From Klebsormidium nitens (lineage: Eukaryota; Streptophyta; Klebsormidiophyceae; Klebsormidiales; Klebsormidiaceae): DNA of 64,000 bases. The notes beneath the pieces are model-generated. The model saw nothing but the letters and a program-made list of their open reading frames with translations. It was not told where the DNA came from and did no database searches. The stretch lies in contig DF237170.1 in NCBI GenBank assembly GCA_000708835.1, positions 65,814 to 129,813 on the forward strand, in the 5' to 3' direction. Made by a program: the position numbers and the translations under genes. Each line of letters starts with the position of its first letter. The stretch's first letter is position 1. This document shows, one piece after another, positions 37,881 through 48,700 of this stretch.

Positions 37881-39422
37881 GTCTGCGCGCTGCTGGCGAC
37901 TGTTGTGCGGACTGGGCCGTCCAGGTGGTCAAGCATGGGCGGCCGACCCCATGCTCAATCAGGTCGATAATGGTTGATGCTGAACTTGGAGGAAATTTAG
38001 ATAGTGGATTTTGGGAAGAAGCTCGGTTCTGGTCGCAATCAGCCGACAAAACGGGTGGGGTCAATTTTAGAATTCAGCGATTGGTCAACTGGTCGGCAAC
38101 GATCACCTTGAAAGCAGAGTCTGTGGACAGGTTCCGCGCGCTCCCGTTCTAGTTGCCTGCTCGGCGTTTTGCTTGTCCATTCAGAGTCCTTCAGAAACAT
38201 ATGCATGGCTGTCGGTGCAGGAGCATGCATGTCAACTGAGGCGCTAGGGGTTCTCTTCAGCCGCTAGAGTTGCAATGCTTACATGTTTGAGCCGCAGTGC
38301 TCTTTGGCACAATTGTGCGGCGGTGGCATTGCTGGCAAGAGACGTTAGGTGCACATTAGGTGCACATTGAAATTTGAGACCTTGTAGTGGTTGAGAAGGA
38401 GCCCCTCCAGATGACGCTGGGAAAGGAGGCCTTGCTGCAGGTCTAGCTATCAATGTGACGTATGCTGCTTCGTACAAAGTGAGTCTCTTGCACCAACGGC
38501 ATTTGTAGGCTTGGTTCGGGCTGTTTGCTGGCCCGGGAGCTTCTCTGATTCCCCTTTAATTCATCATAGAGTGAAGCCTCGCTACTATTGACCAGCGTGT
38601 GAACGGAAGCTCTTTAGAACTTGCTGTTATATCCTCTGAAGAGACTTGTTGGAGTCATTTTCCTTGGAAATGCATCACAAAGTATGGGGGGAAAAGTCCA
38701 AAAACTGAGAAATACATTTGTCTTCCTAGGCAACAAACAAATGTACACAAAAAGCAAAGCTGTAATGCATGCTCTGTACGGGCATCATCCACCAGGACTG
38801 TTTTTCCTAATGAATTGGTAGAAATCGAACGACACGTTCCAAGTGAGATCGATCCCAGCAGATTTGAACTGGCTACTTTGCATTAGAACGGTTTTGTTTG
38901 TCTTCTAGTCCAGCTGCTCTTTACTGATCTCTAGCTGATCAAAGAGAAGTACATCAGGCAAACTGACAATCCATCTTGGCAGAAGGATAGTTCAATCGAA
39001 GGCACTCAACAACTCAGATGCACTAAACACCCCGCGGCAAATTGTCCTGCTTGACCTTGTCCCTCTCAAGTGTTGTAGCCGCTCTCTTTTCTAGACGTTG
39101 TCAGCTCCCCTATTCAACAACTGTCCGTACATTTTCTGAAACTCTAAAGTTCATAACTGGTCTGAATAAGTGACTGTAAGCTCAGAAACAGTCTGAGTCA
39201 ATGGTATGGCTGCTTTTGATGGCCTTACAAACACAACTGCAGCTGTCTATGAATCGCTTTTCTGCGACCTGACGCTGTTGCTCTCCTTTGTCCAGGACTT
39301 TCCCGAAAGCGCTTCGGACCGGTCGCGCTTCTGCCATCGTACACAACATTGCCGAGAGACTTCGGAACCCAAGTTATTCGCAGTTTGCAAGGCGAAAAGT
39401 GGTTCCAACGCAGCGATTCAGC
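37881..39422. other. Divergent intergenic region between ataxin-10 and DUF72 genes
   Basis: No gene supported. It contains a 13-bp tandem pair with core TTAGGTGCACAT at about 38344-38369. A possible 5' extension of the DUF72 frame begins after TGTCCAG at 39295; the encoded RTFPKALRTGRASAIV.. stretch would suit an organelle leader if spliced to an upstream ATG. Confidence 0.5.
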
Positions 39423-40859
39423 ATGCCAGCTGGCGGGAGGGGCAGAGGGGGAAGTCAGGAGGAGGAGGCACTTCACCGAATTGTGCGAGACGTGAGTGGC
39501 GTCAGCGGGGCGCACGGTACGGCAAAGAAGAAAAGAGCGGTCAGTGCAAGAGACGGAGCAAGCGACACCGGAGCTGGAAGTCTGAGCGAGGGTGTAGAGA
39601 CGGCTCAAAGAGATATTCAAGAAGCGGTGAAGCAGGAACACTGGTCTGGGGACGGAACGGACTTGGCTTCAGAGGAAGTGGGGATCGCTGGTGAGCGTAG
39701 GATGAGCGCTGAAGGGGGGAGGGAACAAGAGGCTGACGTTGAGATGGGGAATGAGGCTGGGGACGGAAAGGGAGAGTCGAGTAAGGGAAACGAGGACTTA
39801 GACTCAGAGGAGGAAGCCGAAGCAAAGGCGGCTGTGGCAAAGTCGAACTTGTTGGAGTCGTTCCGGTTTGAGGGCGCAGCGAAACGGAGGAAAGGGGAGA
39901 AGCCGGCCGCTGAGCATCGGAAAGAACACAAGCGGAAAGACGAACCCGTGGTCAAGCTCGAAAACGCGCCAACAATGAGCGGTTCTGCAAATCCTGCTAT
40001 CGAGTCAGCATTCGAGGGAGGAAAAGAAGACGAGATGCGCTTCTTCAGGCAGCTGTTGAAGCAACGCCTGCCGCCCCCAGTGCAACCGTTCGGAGCGGAA
40101 GGGGGAACTCTGTACGTGGGCACTTCGGGATGGGACTACAAAGACTGGAAGGGCCCGGTTTACCCCGAGAAGCTGAGCAAAAAGGACTGGTTCTCGCACT
40201 ACTGCTCGGTGTTTAGCACCGTCGAAGTCAACAACACGTTCTACCGGTTGCCGGCGCCCGAGGTGTTTGCGGCATGGGGCCAGCAGGCGCCTGAGGGGTT
40301 CACTTACGCGCTCAAGTTCAGTCGGTTCGGAAGTCACATGAAGAAGCTGACGGACCCCCAAGGAACGGTCGGGCTTTTCGTGGAGCGCGCTTCGCATTTG
40401 GGGGGGTCGCTCGCAGGGCCCGTGCTGGTGCAGCTGCCCCCCCGCTTCAGCGCAAACGCACCCCGGCTGGACGCGTTTCTGAGCGAGGTCCCCCGGGGGG
40501 CGCGGTGGGCGGTCGAGATGAGGGATCCCTCTTGGCTGTGCGAGGACGTGTACGCGGTGCTGAGGCGCCACAACGCCGCGCTGTGCATTCACGACCACGA
40601 GGATACAGTTCGGGGGGGTCCGCACCCCAAGGTTCTCACTGCAGACTGGTCGTACGTTAGGTATCATGGGCCCGGGGGGAATTACCGGGGGGGTTACGAT
40701 AGGGAGTTCCTAGCGGGTCAGGCCGAGTGGATTCGGGGCTTGCTGTCGGAGGGCAAGGATGTCTATGCGTACTTCAACAATGACGTCGCGGGGCACGCAT
40801 TCTTTGATGCGCAAGAGCTTAGATCCGGGGTGCAAGGAAAGACGTTAGAGCCTAGGTAA
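39423..40859 (+). CDS. DUF72 (YecE-like) TIM-barrel protein with acidic N-terminal extension
   Basis: One uninterrupted frame encodes 478 aa from the ATG at 39423 (MPAGGRGRGG) to TAA. Residues 1-225 are Glu/Lys/Ser-rich and of low complexity. From about residue 228 the DUF72 domain begins: LYVGTSGWDYKDWKGPVYP, VFSTVEVNNTFYRLPAPEVF, YALKFSRFGSHMKKL, PVLVQLPPRF, RWAVEMRDPSWL, CIHDHED, WSYVRYHGP, and the end DVYAYFNNDVAGHAFFDA. DUF72 is widespread in bacteria and archaea and patchy in algae and fungi. A TIM-barrel fold is established for the family, but no reaction is firmly known. The lack of introns contrasts with its neighbours and fits a horizontally acquired or retrocopied gene. The frame is open upstream to about 39288, so a longer spliced N terminus is possible. 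Confidence 0.9.
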   Translation: MPAGGRGRGGSQEEEALHRIVRDVSGVSGAHGTAKKKRAVSARDGASDTGAGSLSEGVETAQRDIQEAVKQEHWSGDGTDLASEEVGIAGERRMSAEGGREQEADVEMGNEAGDGKGESSKGNEDLDSEEEAEAKAAVAKSNLLESFRFEGAAKRRKGEKPAAEHRKEHKRKDEPVVKLENAPTMSGSANPAIESAFEGGKEDEMRFFRQLLKQRLPPPVQPFGAEGGTLYVGTSGWDYKDWKGPVYPEKLSKKDWFSHYCSVFSTVEVNNTFYRLPAPEVFAAWGQQAPEGFTYALKFSRFGSHMKKLTDPQGTVGLFVERASHLGGSLAGPVLVQLPPRFSANAPRLDAFLSEVPRGARWAVEMRDPSWLCEDVYAVLRRHNAALCIHDHEDTVRGGPHPKVLTADWSYVRYHGPGGNYRGGYDREFLAGQAEWIRGLLSEGKDVYAYFNNDVAGHAFFDAQELRSGVQGKTLEPR

Positions 40860-41885
40860 ACATGACCAGGACTGCTTGATATACGTTGGCGTGGAAGAGA
40901 CAGCAATCATGCAGTCCTGATCTTTGAGATGGGGCCTGAACTGATCAGATGACGTGTGTACGTATACATAATGCAGCACAGGTTCGATCCTGCCGGGCTC
41001 AGACGTTCCGGAAGGCTTGTGTTGTCCTTTGATTGTTTGTGGACGTTAAAATCGCGGTCAGGCCCCTTGCATTTGACGCTTCAATGTAGTGTACAGAGCA
41101 ATATTGCAGTGACCTTCTAATCAGTTGATTTATAGAATTATGCACTTTAACATTCTGTCAGGGGCGCTGACAAATATTGATCCTCAGTCACAATTTCAGC
41201 ATGCATATATAGTCAGTGCTAGATTGGCTTCATATTCCGGCCATATTGGTCCGAACACGGAGCTCATGCATCTGTACAGTCTCTGCATGGCTGGGCGGCG
41301 CAAACACGGCCCTTTTACGCGGTAGACCCTTGCCCGCATTCTCGCTGGCGATATGCTTACTGCTAACATGATTGCAATGACTAGGACCAATTGGCCGACC
41401 AATCACGTTCTACTGTAGTCGATTGAGCTAGGAGCGCTGCGTGTACGGCTCCTTTCAATCGATCGACCGTTCAATCTGCTTCGAGGTCTTCAAAATTGCG
41501 AACCGTTCTGTTCGATCCTTAAGATTTATGTATTCAGGTCAGAAAAGCATGCGTGCCGCCCAGCGGTTTTGATCACCCAAATAAGCAGACATGTCTCGAA
41601 CAACCTTAAGCAGGCCCCAACAGGTGGACTTCAGAGGTTTCACTTTAGTGCTGCAGAGTTTTAGTTGCTGGTGCACCAAATCTCGGCTACGATGTGGAAC
41701 TTACGAGGTGTATCAAGGACTGCGGTAAGTATCACAACTTTCAATGCGAGTGCCCAAGGTAAGTAATGGGAATTGAACGGCTGTCACAGGCACAAGCTGG
41801 TGTAATGGTCATCCAAACGGCCAATCTATCGTCTCCATTTGAGCAGCACTATGCGTCGACAACCGATCGCGTACGTGATTTTGAC
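40860..41885. other. Intergenic region between convergent genes
   Basis: No supported gene, RNA gene or clear repeat. Confidence 0.5.
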
Positions 41886-44800
41886 CTAGTCCTCTGCATG
41901 ATCAATGACAGACTGCCACTTCTTTCTGTACGGATCGACGCTGTAGATGTTCTCCTTGACTGTGTTGGCCAGCAGCTCCAGGAGCTCCGACTTCTGTCTC
42001 GAAGACATTTGTTTCACGGGGTTGGGATCCTTGATTATCTGCCTACGAAGCTCGCACTCCCGTCTATGTTTCGAGCAGCAATTGCCTTTCTCTCCTGCAA
42101 GAACAGGTGACGGCTTTCACTTTCTGCACGTGTATGTCACAGGGGAGTAGAAAAGCCCGAGGTTCCTGCTTTTGACGGTGATGGCTGGACAAATAGATTG
42201 GCAATTCGAACAGTGGATCTGGATGGAAAACTTAGCTGACTGACTTTTGAAAGGAAATGGATCAAATCCTGATCGTTCCATTAGGGGGGATGGTCCTTAA
42301 GTACTCAACGAGTCCAAGTAGTTGATGCTTGTTCCAAGTCAGGAATTGCTGCGGCAAGCTCGCTTCAGAGGCTCTTACTTACGAAACTGTGCCTCGAGAT
42401 GCTCAATCTGACCGAGAGGATACGAAGCCAGTATTGTGAATGCTTATTGCAGAATCATATCAGCATCGCCTGTGCATCTGTGCATGGTAAAAGAAAAGAG
42501 CGAACGTGCTCACCAGCCCAGCAGACGCGAACTTGTTTGCAGGAAGAGCATGACTGGAGCTCCTCATCGATCTTTCCGCACTGGATTGACGAAACAAATG
42601 ACGGTAAACGAACACAAGTGTCAGAAGGCGATTTTATATTGGCCTTTGCGCCTAACTTGGCCTTGCGCAGTAAGCTTTTCCAATGACATACGTCAATCAG
42701 GGTGACTTCGGGGCAAATTGTGTGGTAAGAAAGTCCCCATTCAACCAGGAAACCCAAAAGACAGATATTCGATCGGCTCGTATTCCTATGGAGGAAGTGT
42801 TTCAGGAGAAGAAACACCTCCCCCCGTTATGAAAAGCAGATTGTCACAATGGAGGTTGACAAGGAGAGTGAGAGCCTTAAGTTTCCGGATGTAAACAGAT
42901 TGTTCGCGCTCGTACGTGTATACCCAGCAACTCGCGGAGGTTCGGTGTTGACTTTGCCTGAGACAACGACCTTATGGAGTCTGGAATGCAGACAGACAAA
43001 GCTCCTACATCTCAATTTGAGCGATATGAGCGATATGGCAATGTTGGACGCATTGACTTTTGAAGCTTTTGGTACTTGCGGGTATCACTAGGATGAAATG
43101 GCTTACAGTCCAGCATACGTTCCACGGCGCGAACGCTGCCTCGTCGAAGATGGGGATGTTTTGCGAACCGTCCAGAAAGCTGAGGACTTCCGCTTCCTCT
43201 AGCGTTGTCGGCATCGGCATCATGACCACCGGAACGGTTCCGCCGGAAGACGGATCCTCCTCCCAAATGCGGATAGCGACTTGGCCCCCAACGACAGCGT
43301 AGGGTTCCACCTCGACCAGCCCTCGTGCATTTTGCAGTGTTGTAACCTGCAGAATCACACAAGTTTTGAGGCTGATCAGCATAGGAAAAGTGCAAAGAGT
43401 TCTCTCAGCACTTCGGTGTATGTCCTTCAGTGTAATATTTTACTCGAACATCTGGTGACTGTGGTGAAATCACTCCGGAAACGTTTCTACGTAAGAATCA
43501 TGATAAGTTGGTGGGGAAGGAAGTTTCTGGTCAAGGATCCACTAATGGACCTTCGAGTTGGCTTTGACGACCTCGAAGCTTGGCTCGAAATTCGCTTTTG
43601 CAAGCAGTCAACGTCGCAGAACTTTTCAATGAAGCAGAAAGAAGGTGGATGCAAAGGTCATTTGAAGTTTGACGCCAAAGCGAATCAACAAAGCAGAAAG
43701 CTCAAATACTGAGGATCTACGAGGGTTAATTTTCTTTGCACACTTGGAAAACGTCCAATTAGGTTGGCTGCCTAATCCAACTTTCTTCTTCTCAGCAACA
43801 TCAAAGGATTCATGTCTTGTCGATCAAAACACCTATCTTCGTCTTGTCGACTGGAGACCTTATCTGCATTTAGGTCGAGAGCTTACCCGATAGGACCGTG
43901 GTGACTCTAGGGCGGAGTCTCCTTCTTCGACTTTCAGAATAGCGAAGAGTGTGCACAACCCCTGTATGCTCTGGCAGTTTGTAGCGATTATCAGATTCTG
44001 GTCGACTGGAACGAACAGGACGTTGATCGGCAGGCATCTGAGCGCTTCGCTGATCAACGAAAGGAATGAAGGGAAGATGAGTCTGCAGAGAGCTCGGTGA
44101 TCTGCAAACCTGGCTACCAAAACAAGGGGCTCATGCTCGGGGTTCACGAGGCAGCTTAAGTCATAACCGATATCCTCCAAGCTTCTCATCGACTCCTCTC
44201 TTTCGTTTGGACCAAACTGCTCGCAAACATAGTATGTGAAGCTTCGCCTCGTGACTTTGGACGTATTCACAAGCGCAAGGGCCAGAGCTGGTTCTTCTGG
44301 TATCCGCCACGTGGACAGGACCGATTTGCGGAGCCAGAGATCCGTCACAGAAGCGTTCCTCGAGCTTGCAATCAAAGGAGCCATCATCAACTCGCGGCTG
44401 TGCTTGCTAAACTGCCACAGGACAAGAGCGGAAGGAGGCTTCTTGAGGTCCTCCTCGAAGTCTATGGAAAAGCACTGAGCATCTGAGTACCTCAGCCTTG
44501 ACATGCTCGATACGTCCAGAAGGAGAGCCAGAGGTGGAGGCCCTTCTTGAAGAGTTGCGGTCAAGTCGATGAAGTCGTTACTCAGCTGACGGAGCACTTT
44601 CAAAAGGTACAGGAAGCAGTGCGTCTCGGAGCGGCTGGCTTTTGCTGCCTCATGTAGGGAGGAGAGGTTGACCAACACTCGAATGGCTGGGGACCCTGGC
44701 AGACAGACGCCCATAGTGCTCCGCTCTTCCTTCACTCGTTTGAACCTGCACTTGAAGGCTTCGAGCACCAGCCGAAAGATTCTCACAAACGCTGCGTAAG

Positions 44801-44957
44801 AGATTACCTGCGTCGATCCTATGTTCACTGATTCACAACTAGCTTCCTTCCCCATCCCTCCTCCGCAATAGCTGCTTCCATTTTTGCTGCCTGGCATGCA
44901 TTCATCCATGCAGCCACCTCTACTCATGCACACGTTCTCGCCTGCTGCCACCTCCAT
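41886..44957 (-). CDS. Unrecognised protein, four proposed exons
   Basis: Minus-strand exons 44957-43887, 43346-43107, 42957-42924 and 42094-41886 (TAG) join in phase to 517 aa. The start is ATG (MEVAAGENVCMSR). Exon 1 carries Leu-rich alpha-helical stretches (FVRIFRLVLEAFKCRF, FLYLLKVLRQLSNDFIDL) and strand-like segments such as LALLLDVSSMSRL. Exon 2 reads VEVEPYAVVGGQVAIRIWEE, then EEAEVLSFLDGSQNIPIFDE. The last exon has strong codon bias and ends KSELLELLANTVKENIYSVD followed by a basic PYRKKW, a compact helical tail. The 34-nt third exon is the weakest part; without it the reading could end at a TAA at 42877. I do not recognise a family. A chromosome- or replication-factor-like scaffold is conceivable, but nothing in the sequence proves it. 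Confidence 0.55.
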
Positions 44958-45783
44958 CGACACACCGCGCACTCAACGTGATGGAAAAACAATGGCGGCG
45001 GCCTTTGCTTGCTTTCATCGACAATTTCTGTTCTTACACTTCTGATTTCGAATCTGCTCACGAATCTTAACATGCAGATATCGGCACTCAAGTACAGTAA
45101 AGCTCAAGCATCTGAGAGCAGACTATGACGACGCGGTCAGCTAGCATCTCTAGTAAGCTGTGTAAGATTTGATGAGCAAGAGGGGAGCAAAAGCTCCAAA
45201 AGTCGAACAATTGGAGTGAAACTTGATTTGACCGTCGAACTGATCAAGTGAACGCAACTGAGCGCAACTGAGCAGGCCTGCTATGATTTCGACAGTTCAG
45301 CTCACGGCGCGTGGCCGTGCAGCCTAAGACGGTGAGGCGCGCGGCCGCCTGAGTCGGCTGGGCGCCGCGGCCGTGCATAAGCGGCTTGGCGCGCGCGCAC
45401 GCGCATTCGAGATTAGGGTTCTGCAATGTGCCCATTCGTTCATGAACCGAGCTTTGCAATAAACTTTAGTCTTTAGGCTGTTGCTAGAATGTGAGTGACC
45501 AGCAGACGTGCAAGCGGGCGCAGACCTGCTGAGCCAACTATGGAGCTCCCATTATGGTAGTCTTGCAGGCTGATAGATGCTCCTGCCAGCAGGTGGCAGG
45601 CCTGCTGTAAAGCTTGTTAGCTCTTCCCAGCAGCTAAAGTACGACATTTGCCACTTTAGTGATCGACAGCGCCTTCCTAACCCGCCCGCTGACTTTCGAG
45701 CTAGAATACATACTTAGGCCCTTGGGGCTCGATTGAAAGCTGCGGCGCGGGTTCCTACACTGAAGCCTGAGAGTCTTCCCAAC
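44958..45783. other. Divergent intergenic region with a GC-rich minisatellite
   Basis: It contains the 5' flanks of the unrecognised minus gene and the giant plus gene. GC-rich repeats at 45306-45405 are listed separately. A 10-bp GCAACTGAGC pair lies near 45252. Confidence 0.5.
45306..45405. repeat. GC-rich degenerate tandem repeat (25-30 bp)
   Basis: Units begin GGCGCGTGGCCGTGC, GGCGCGCGGCCGCC, GGCGCCGCGGCCGTGC and GGCGCGCGCGCACGC. The block is far richer in CpG than its surroundings and lies about 400 bp before the giant gene's ATG. Confidence 0.6.
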
Positions 45784-48700
45784 ATGTATTCAACCGCAGG
45801 CCCCAGCTCAGCTCTCAGCTCCTTGAGGTTTGCGGAGGAGCTAGAGGATGACGATTTGTACGACTTTTCGGACGTCCCAAACCAGGGGCCCGCTGCCCCA
45901 GTGTCCAGGCCCCCCCTGGTGCGAGAACCAAAAAGGCTTGGCAGCAGCAGCAGCCTGGCCAGCATTGCTGAGTCAGCGGAAGAGGCGCTTGCAGAGAGTG
46001 GTGACATCAGCGATGATGCGGCGTCTTCGAAGGGGTCCTCCCCGCTGGAAGGTTCACTTTCAGAGGCCTCGTTGAACTCTGGTGGTGAGGGGCATTCACA
46101 TCCAGAGCTACAGCAGCAGAGAATGGGTGTGAACAAGTTTGGGGGGGATCAGCAAGCAGACAATTTGGGGGGGGCCATGGAGGATCCTGTTGCAGATGGG
46201 GAGTTGGCATGCGAGGAAGAAGAGCTTGAAACTGACGACGAAGATGTGCTGGATATGCTGGGGTTGGAGGACGTGGCGGGAGGGAACTTCGCAGATGGTG
46301 AGCTCAATCTTTACGTCGTAAATGTGTAAAGCACCTTTTTAAGATTGTTACAAGAGGCCCAGAGCTATGCCAATTTGTAGCAGGCCCTTATCTTATCAGC
46401 TGCCCTTGTGATTACAAGCCCTTTGGTTCACTAATGGCGCTACTGACTTGATGTACTGCCAGAAAGGAATCCACCATCAAGAGTACTCGACATCACAATA
46501 CAGCAAGAAATATCAGTCTTTTTGAAAGCTTTTACTAAAGCACCTGAATCTACTTGGAAAATCATAAAATGCTGGCAGTCACCATGTTGCTCGCCTTTCC
46601 ATTCGCCGCTCCGCCTGTTCATTTGCAAGTTCTTCACTGTGGCAGTTTTTTCATCTACCTGGGACCTGAACCTTTTGTCTGCAAAGTGCAAAACTCAGCT
46701 CACCGATAGCAATATCAACTCCTCAAATGCAGACAAGCCTGGGCTTGCAACACTCAAGGTCCTGCCACCACTAGGGAAGGGATTGCCTCCCTTGAACCCC
46801 CTCGCTAGGCCTCCTTTCCGTCCGACCCCCCTTTTTGCCGGAGCCCCATCACTGATGGCTCCAACAACGGTTCTGCAAGACCTTCAGCCCAGCCTCAGAA
46901 AGGGGTCTCTGGGTGCTGAAAGCTGGGAAGAAGATCTCATGTTGACAGCTGGCAAGTCAATGAAGACAGCTGTCGAAACATCAGCAATCGATAATAGCAA
47001 CAGTCTTTGGAGTCAGACAGCTGGAGAAGGCTCGTTGGGAACCCCAGTAAGGGAAGCAAATGCCCCAGCTGCCTCTGGTAGCAAACGGAGCGAGAGTCTG
47101 AGTGACTTGGAAGGGAACAGTTCCGTTGGGCGTTTGAGCTCTCTGGGGGAGGAGGTTGCCTCAGAAGATGACGAAGTGGAAGGCGGTCTGTCAGGCGAGG
47201 AGTCGCCGCAAGGGGTAAAGCTGAGTGTAGGGAAGAGTGAAGGCAGCAAAACGAAGCAGGAGTCGAAGGGGGTTAGTGGTGGAGAGGAGTCAGGGGATCC
47301 CGTTGGGGGTAGTTTTGAAGGTGAGGGACTCGAAGGCGAAGCAACCGAAGGTGGCAGCATGGAAGATGAGGAGTTAGAGGAGGGACTGGATGAGAGGGAG
47401 GATCACAGCTTTGAGAACGGTGAATCTGGTCTGGCGGCCGAGTCTGACGGAGTTGAGGAGGGCGAACTAGTTGAGGGGGGAGCAATTGGGGAAGACAGGT
47501 CCGAGCTAGACGAAGGCGGGTCCGAAAACGGGTTTGGCGAAGAAGGGGCAGACGAAGACGGCGAGGGGTTGGAAGAAGAGTTGGACGAAGATGGTCCAAT
47601 TCCGGATGGGATTGAAGCGTTGGAGCTTCAAGCGCAGGGCTCGTCAGATTCGGGGAAGCTGGGTGGGGTGAGTAAGGGGGCAAAGGTATGGCCGTCTGCT
47701 TTCCAGTTGCCAGTCCTGACACACGCTCCTGAGCGAAGCTTTCCGGAGGGTTGGCGGGCCGGAGTGGTGTCAAGAATGGGCGAGGAGCAGCCGGCTGTCG
47801 TGGAGAAGAAAGTGGAGGTCGACGGGCCGATTTTAGGCGGATCGGTTCTATCAGCACGGAAAATTGGGGAAGAGATGGACCAGAGCATCGGACGGCCACC
47901 ACTGATTGCGGGGACAGGTGGCGCGCTGGCGTTACTCGAGCGGAAGTTCGCGCAAGAGAAGCTGTTGGAGCTGCTGAGCGCGACACGGCAAGATGCGGAC
48001 AAAGGCAGCGAAACGGCGGAGATATTCGAAGACGAGAACGAGAGTGGGCTCAACAATCCCTCGCCAGGGCTTGACTGGGGAGCTATTGGTCGTGATGCAC
48101 CTGTTTCAGTTTCCACTACAATAAGCAGAATAGGAGCAACCCCCTTGGCGGCAGAGCCAAGCTTGGAAAAGGTCAACTTCCAGTCGGGTCGGGGCTTTGG
48201 ACCGTCCAAGAGCGTTTCGGACGATCCTTCAGAGGTCCCAGAGAAGTTAGAAGTTCTGGAAACTTTGATGGGCTCGCTGAAGGAGCCGGGGGGGGCCACT
48301 AATGCCGGAGTGAGCGACGTGGGCAGCTCCGTTTCCGTTCCGCTCTCCGTTCCCGGATTGGGGAATCTCAGCAGCACACAAAACGGTCTTCAAGAACCGG
48401 CAGGTCAGGAGAGGAACCCCGATCCGCACAACCAGAATGGTGTCGCAACTTCGGTGGTCCCCATCGGAAAATACCTCACCCCGATTAGCCCTGGATTAAT
48501 TCTACCTGTGCTCAATCCGCTGAGCGAACGGAACACTAGCGGAACGGAAGCCAGCGCGTCCAGGACAGCCACACGGGTTTCTGAGAGCGGCAAAACCAGG
48601 GCAGGGATTGATCGGTCAGGGAGCCCGCTTCTTCAGCCAGAGGGGTTGCTGGGCTTGGCTCCAAAGTCCCCTCAAGCCGAAACAGCGTCAGCAGAGCGTC

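Noticed and set aside
38828-38885. tRNA-like T-arm phrase on the minus strand (GTTCAAATC)
   Set aside because: The flanking bases do not pair into a T stem and no anticodon or acceptor arm can be built.
41766-42110. 114-codon plus-strand frame
   Set aside because: It is antisense to the last exon of the minus-strand gene, which has the better codon pattern and a proper acceptor and stop.
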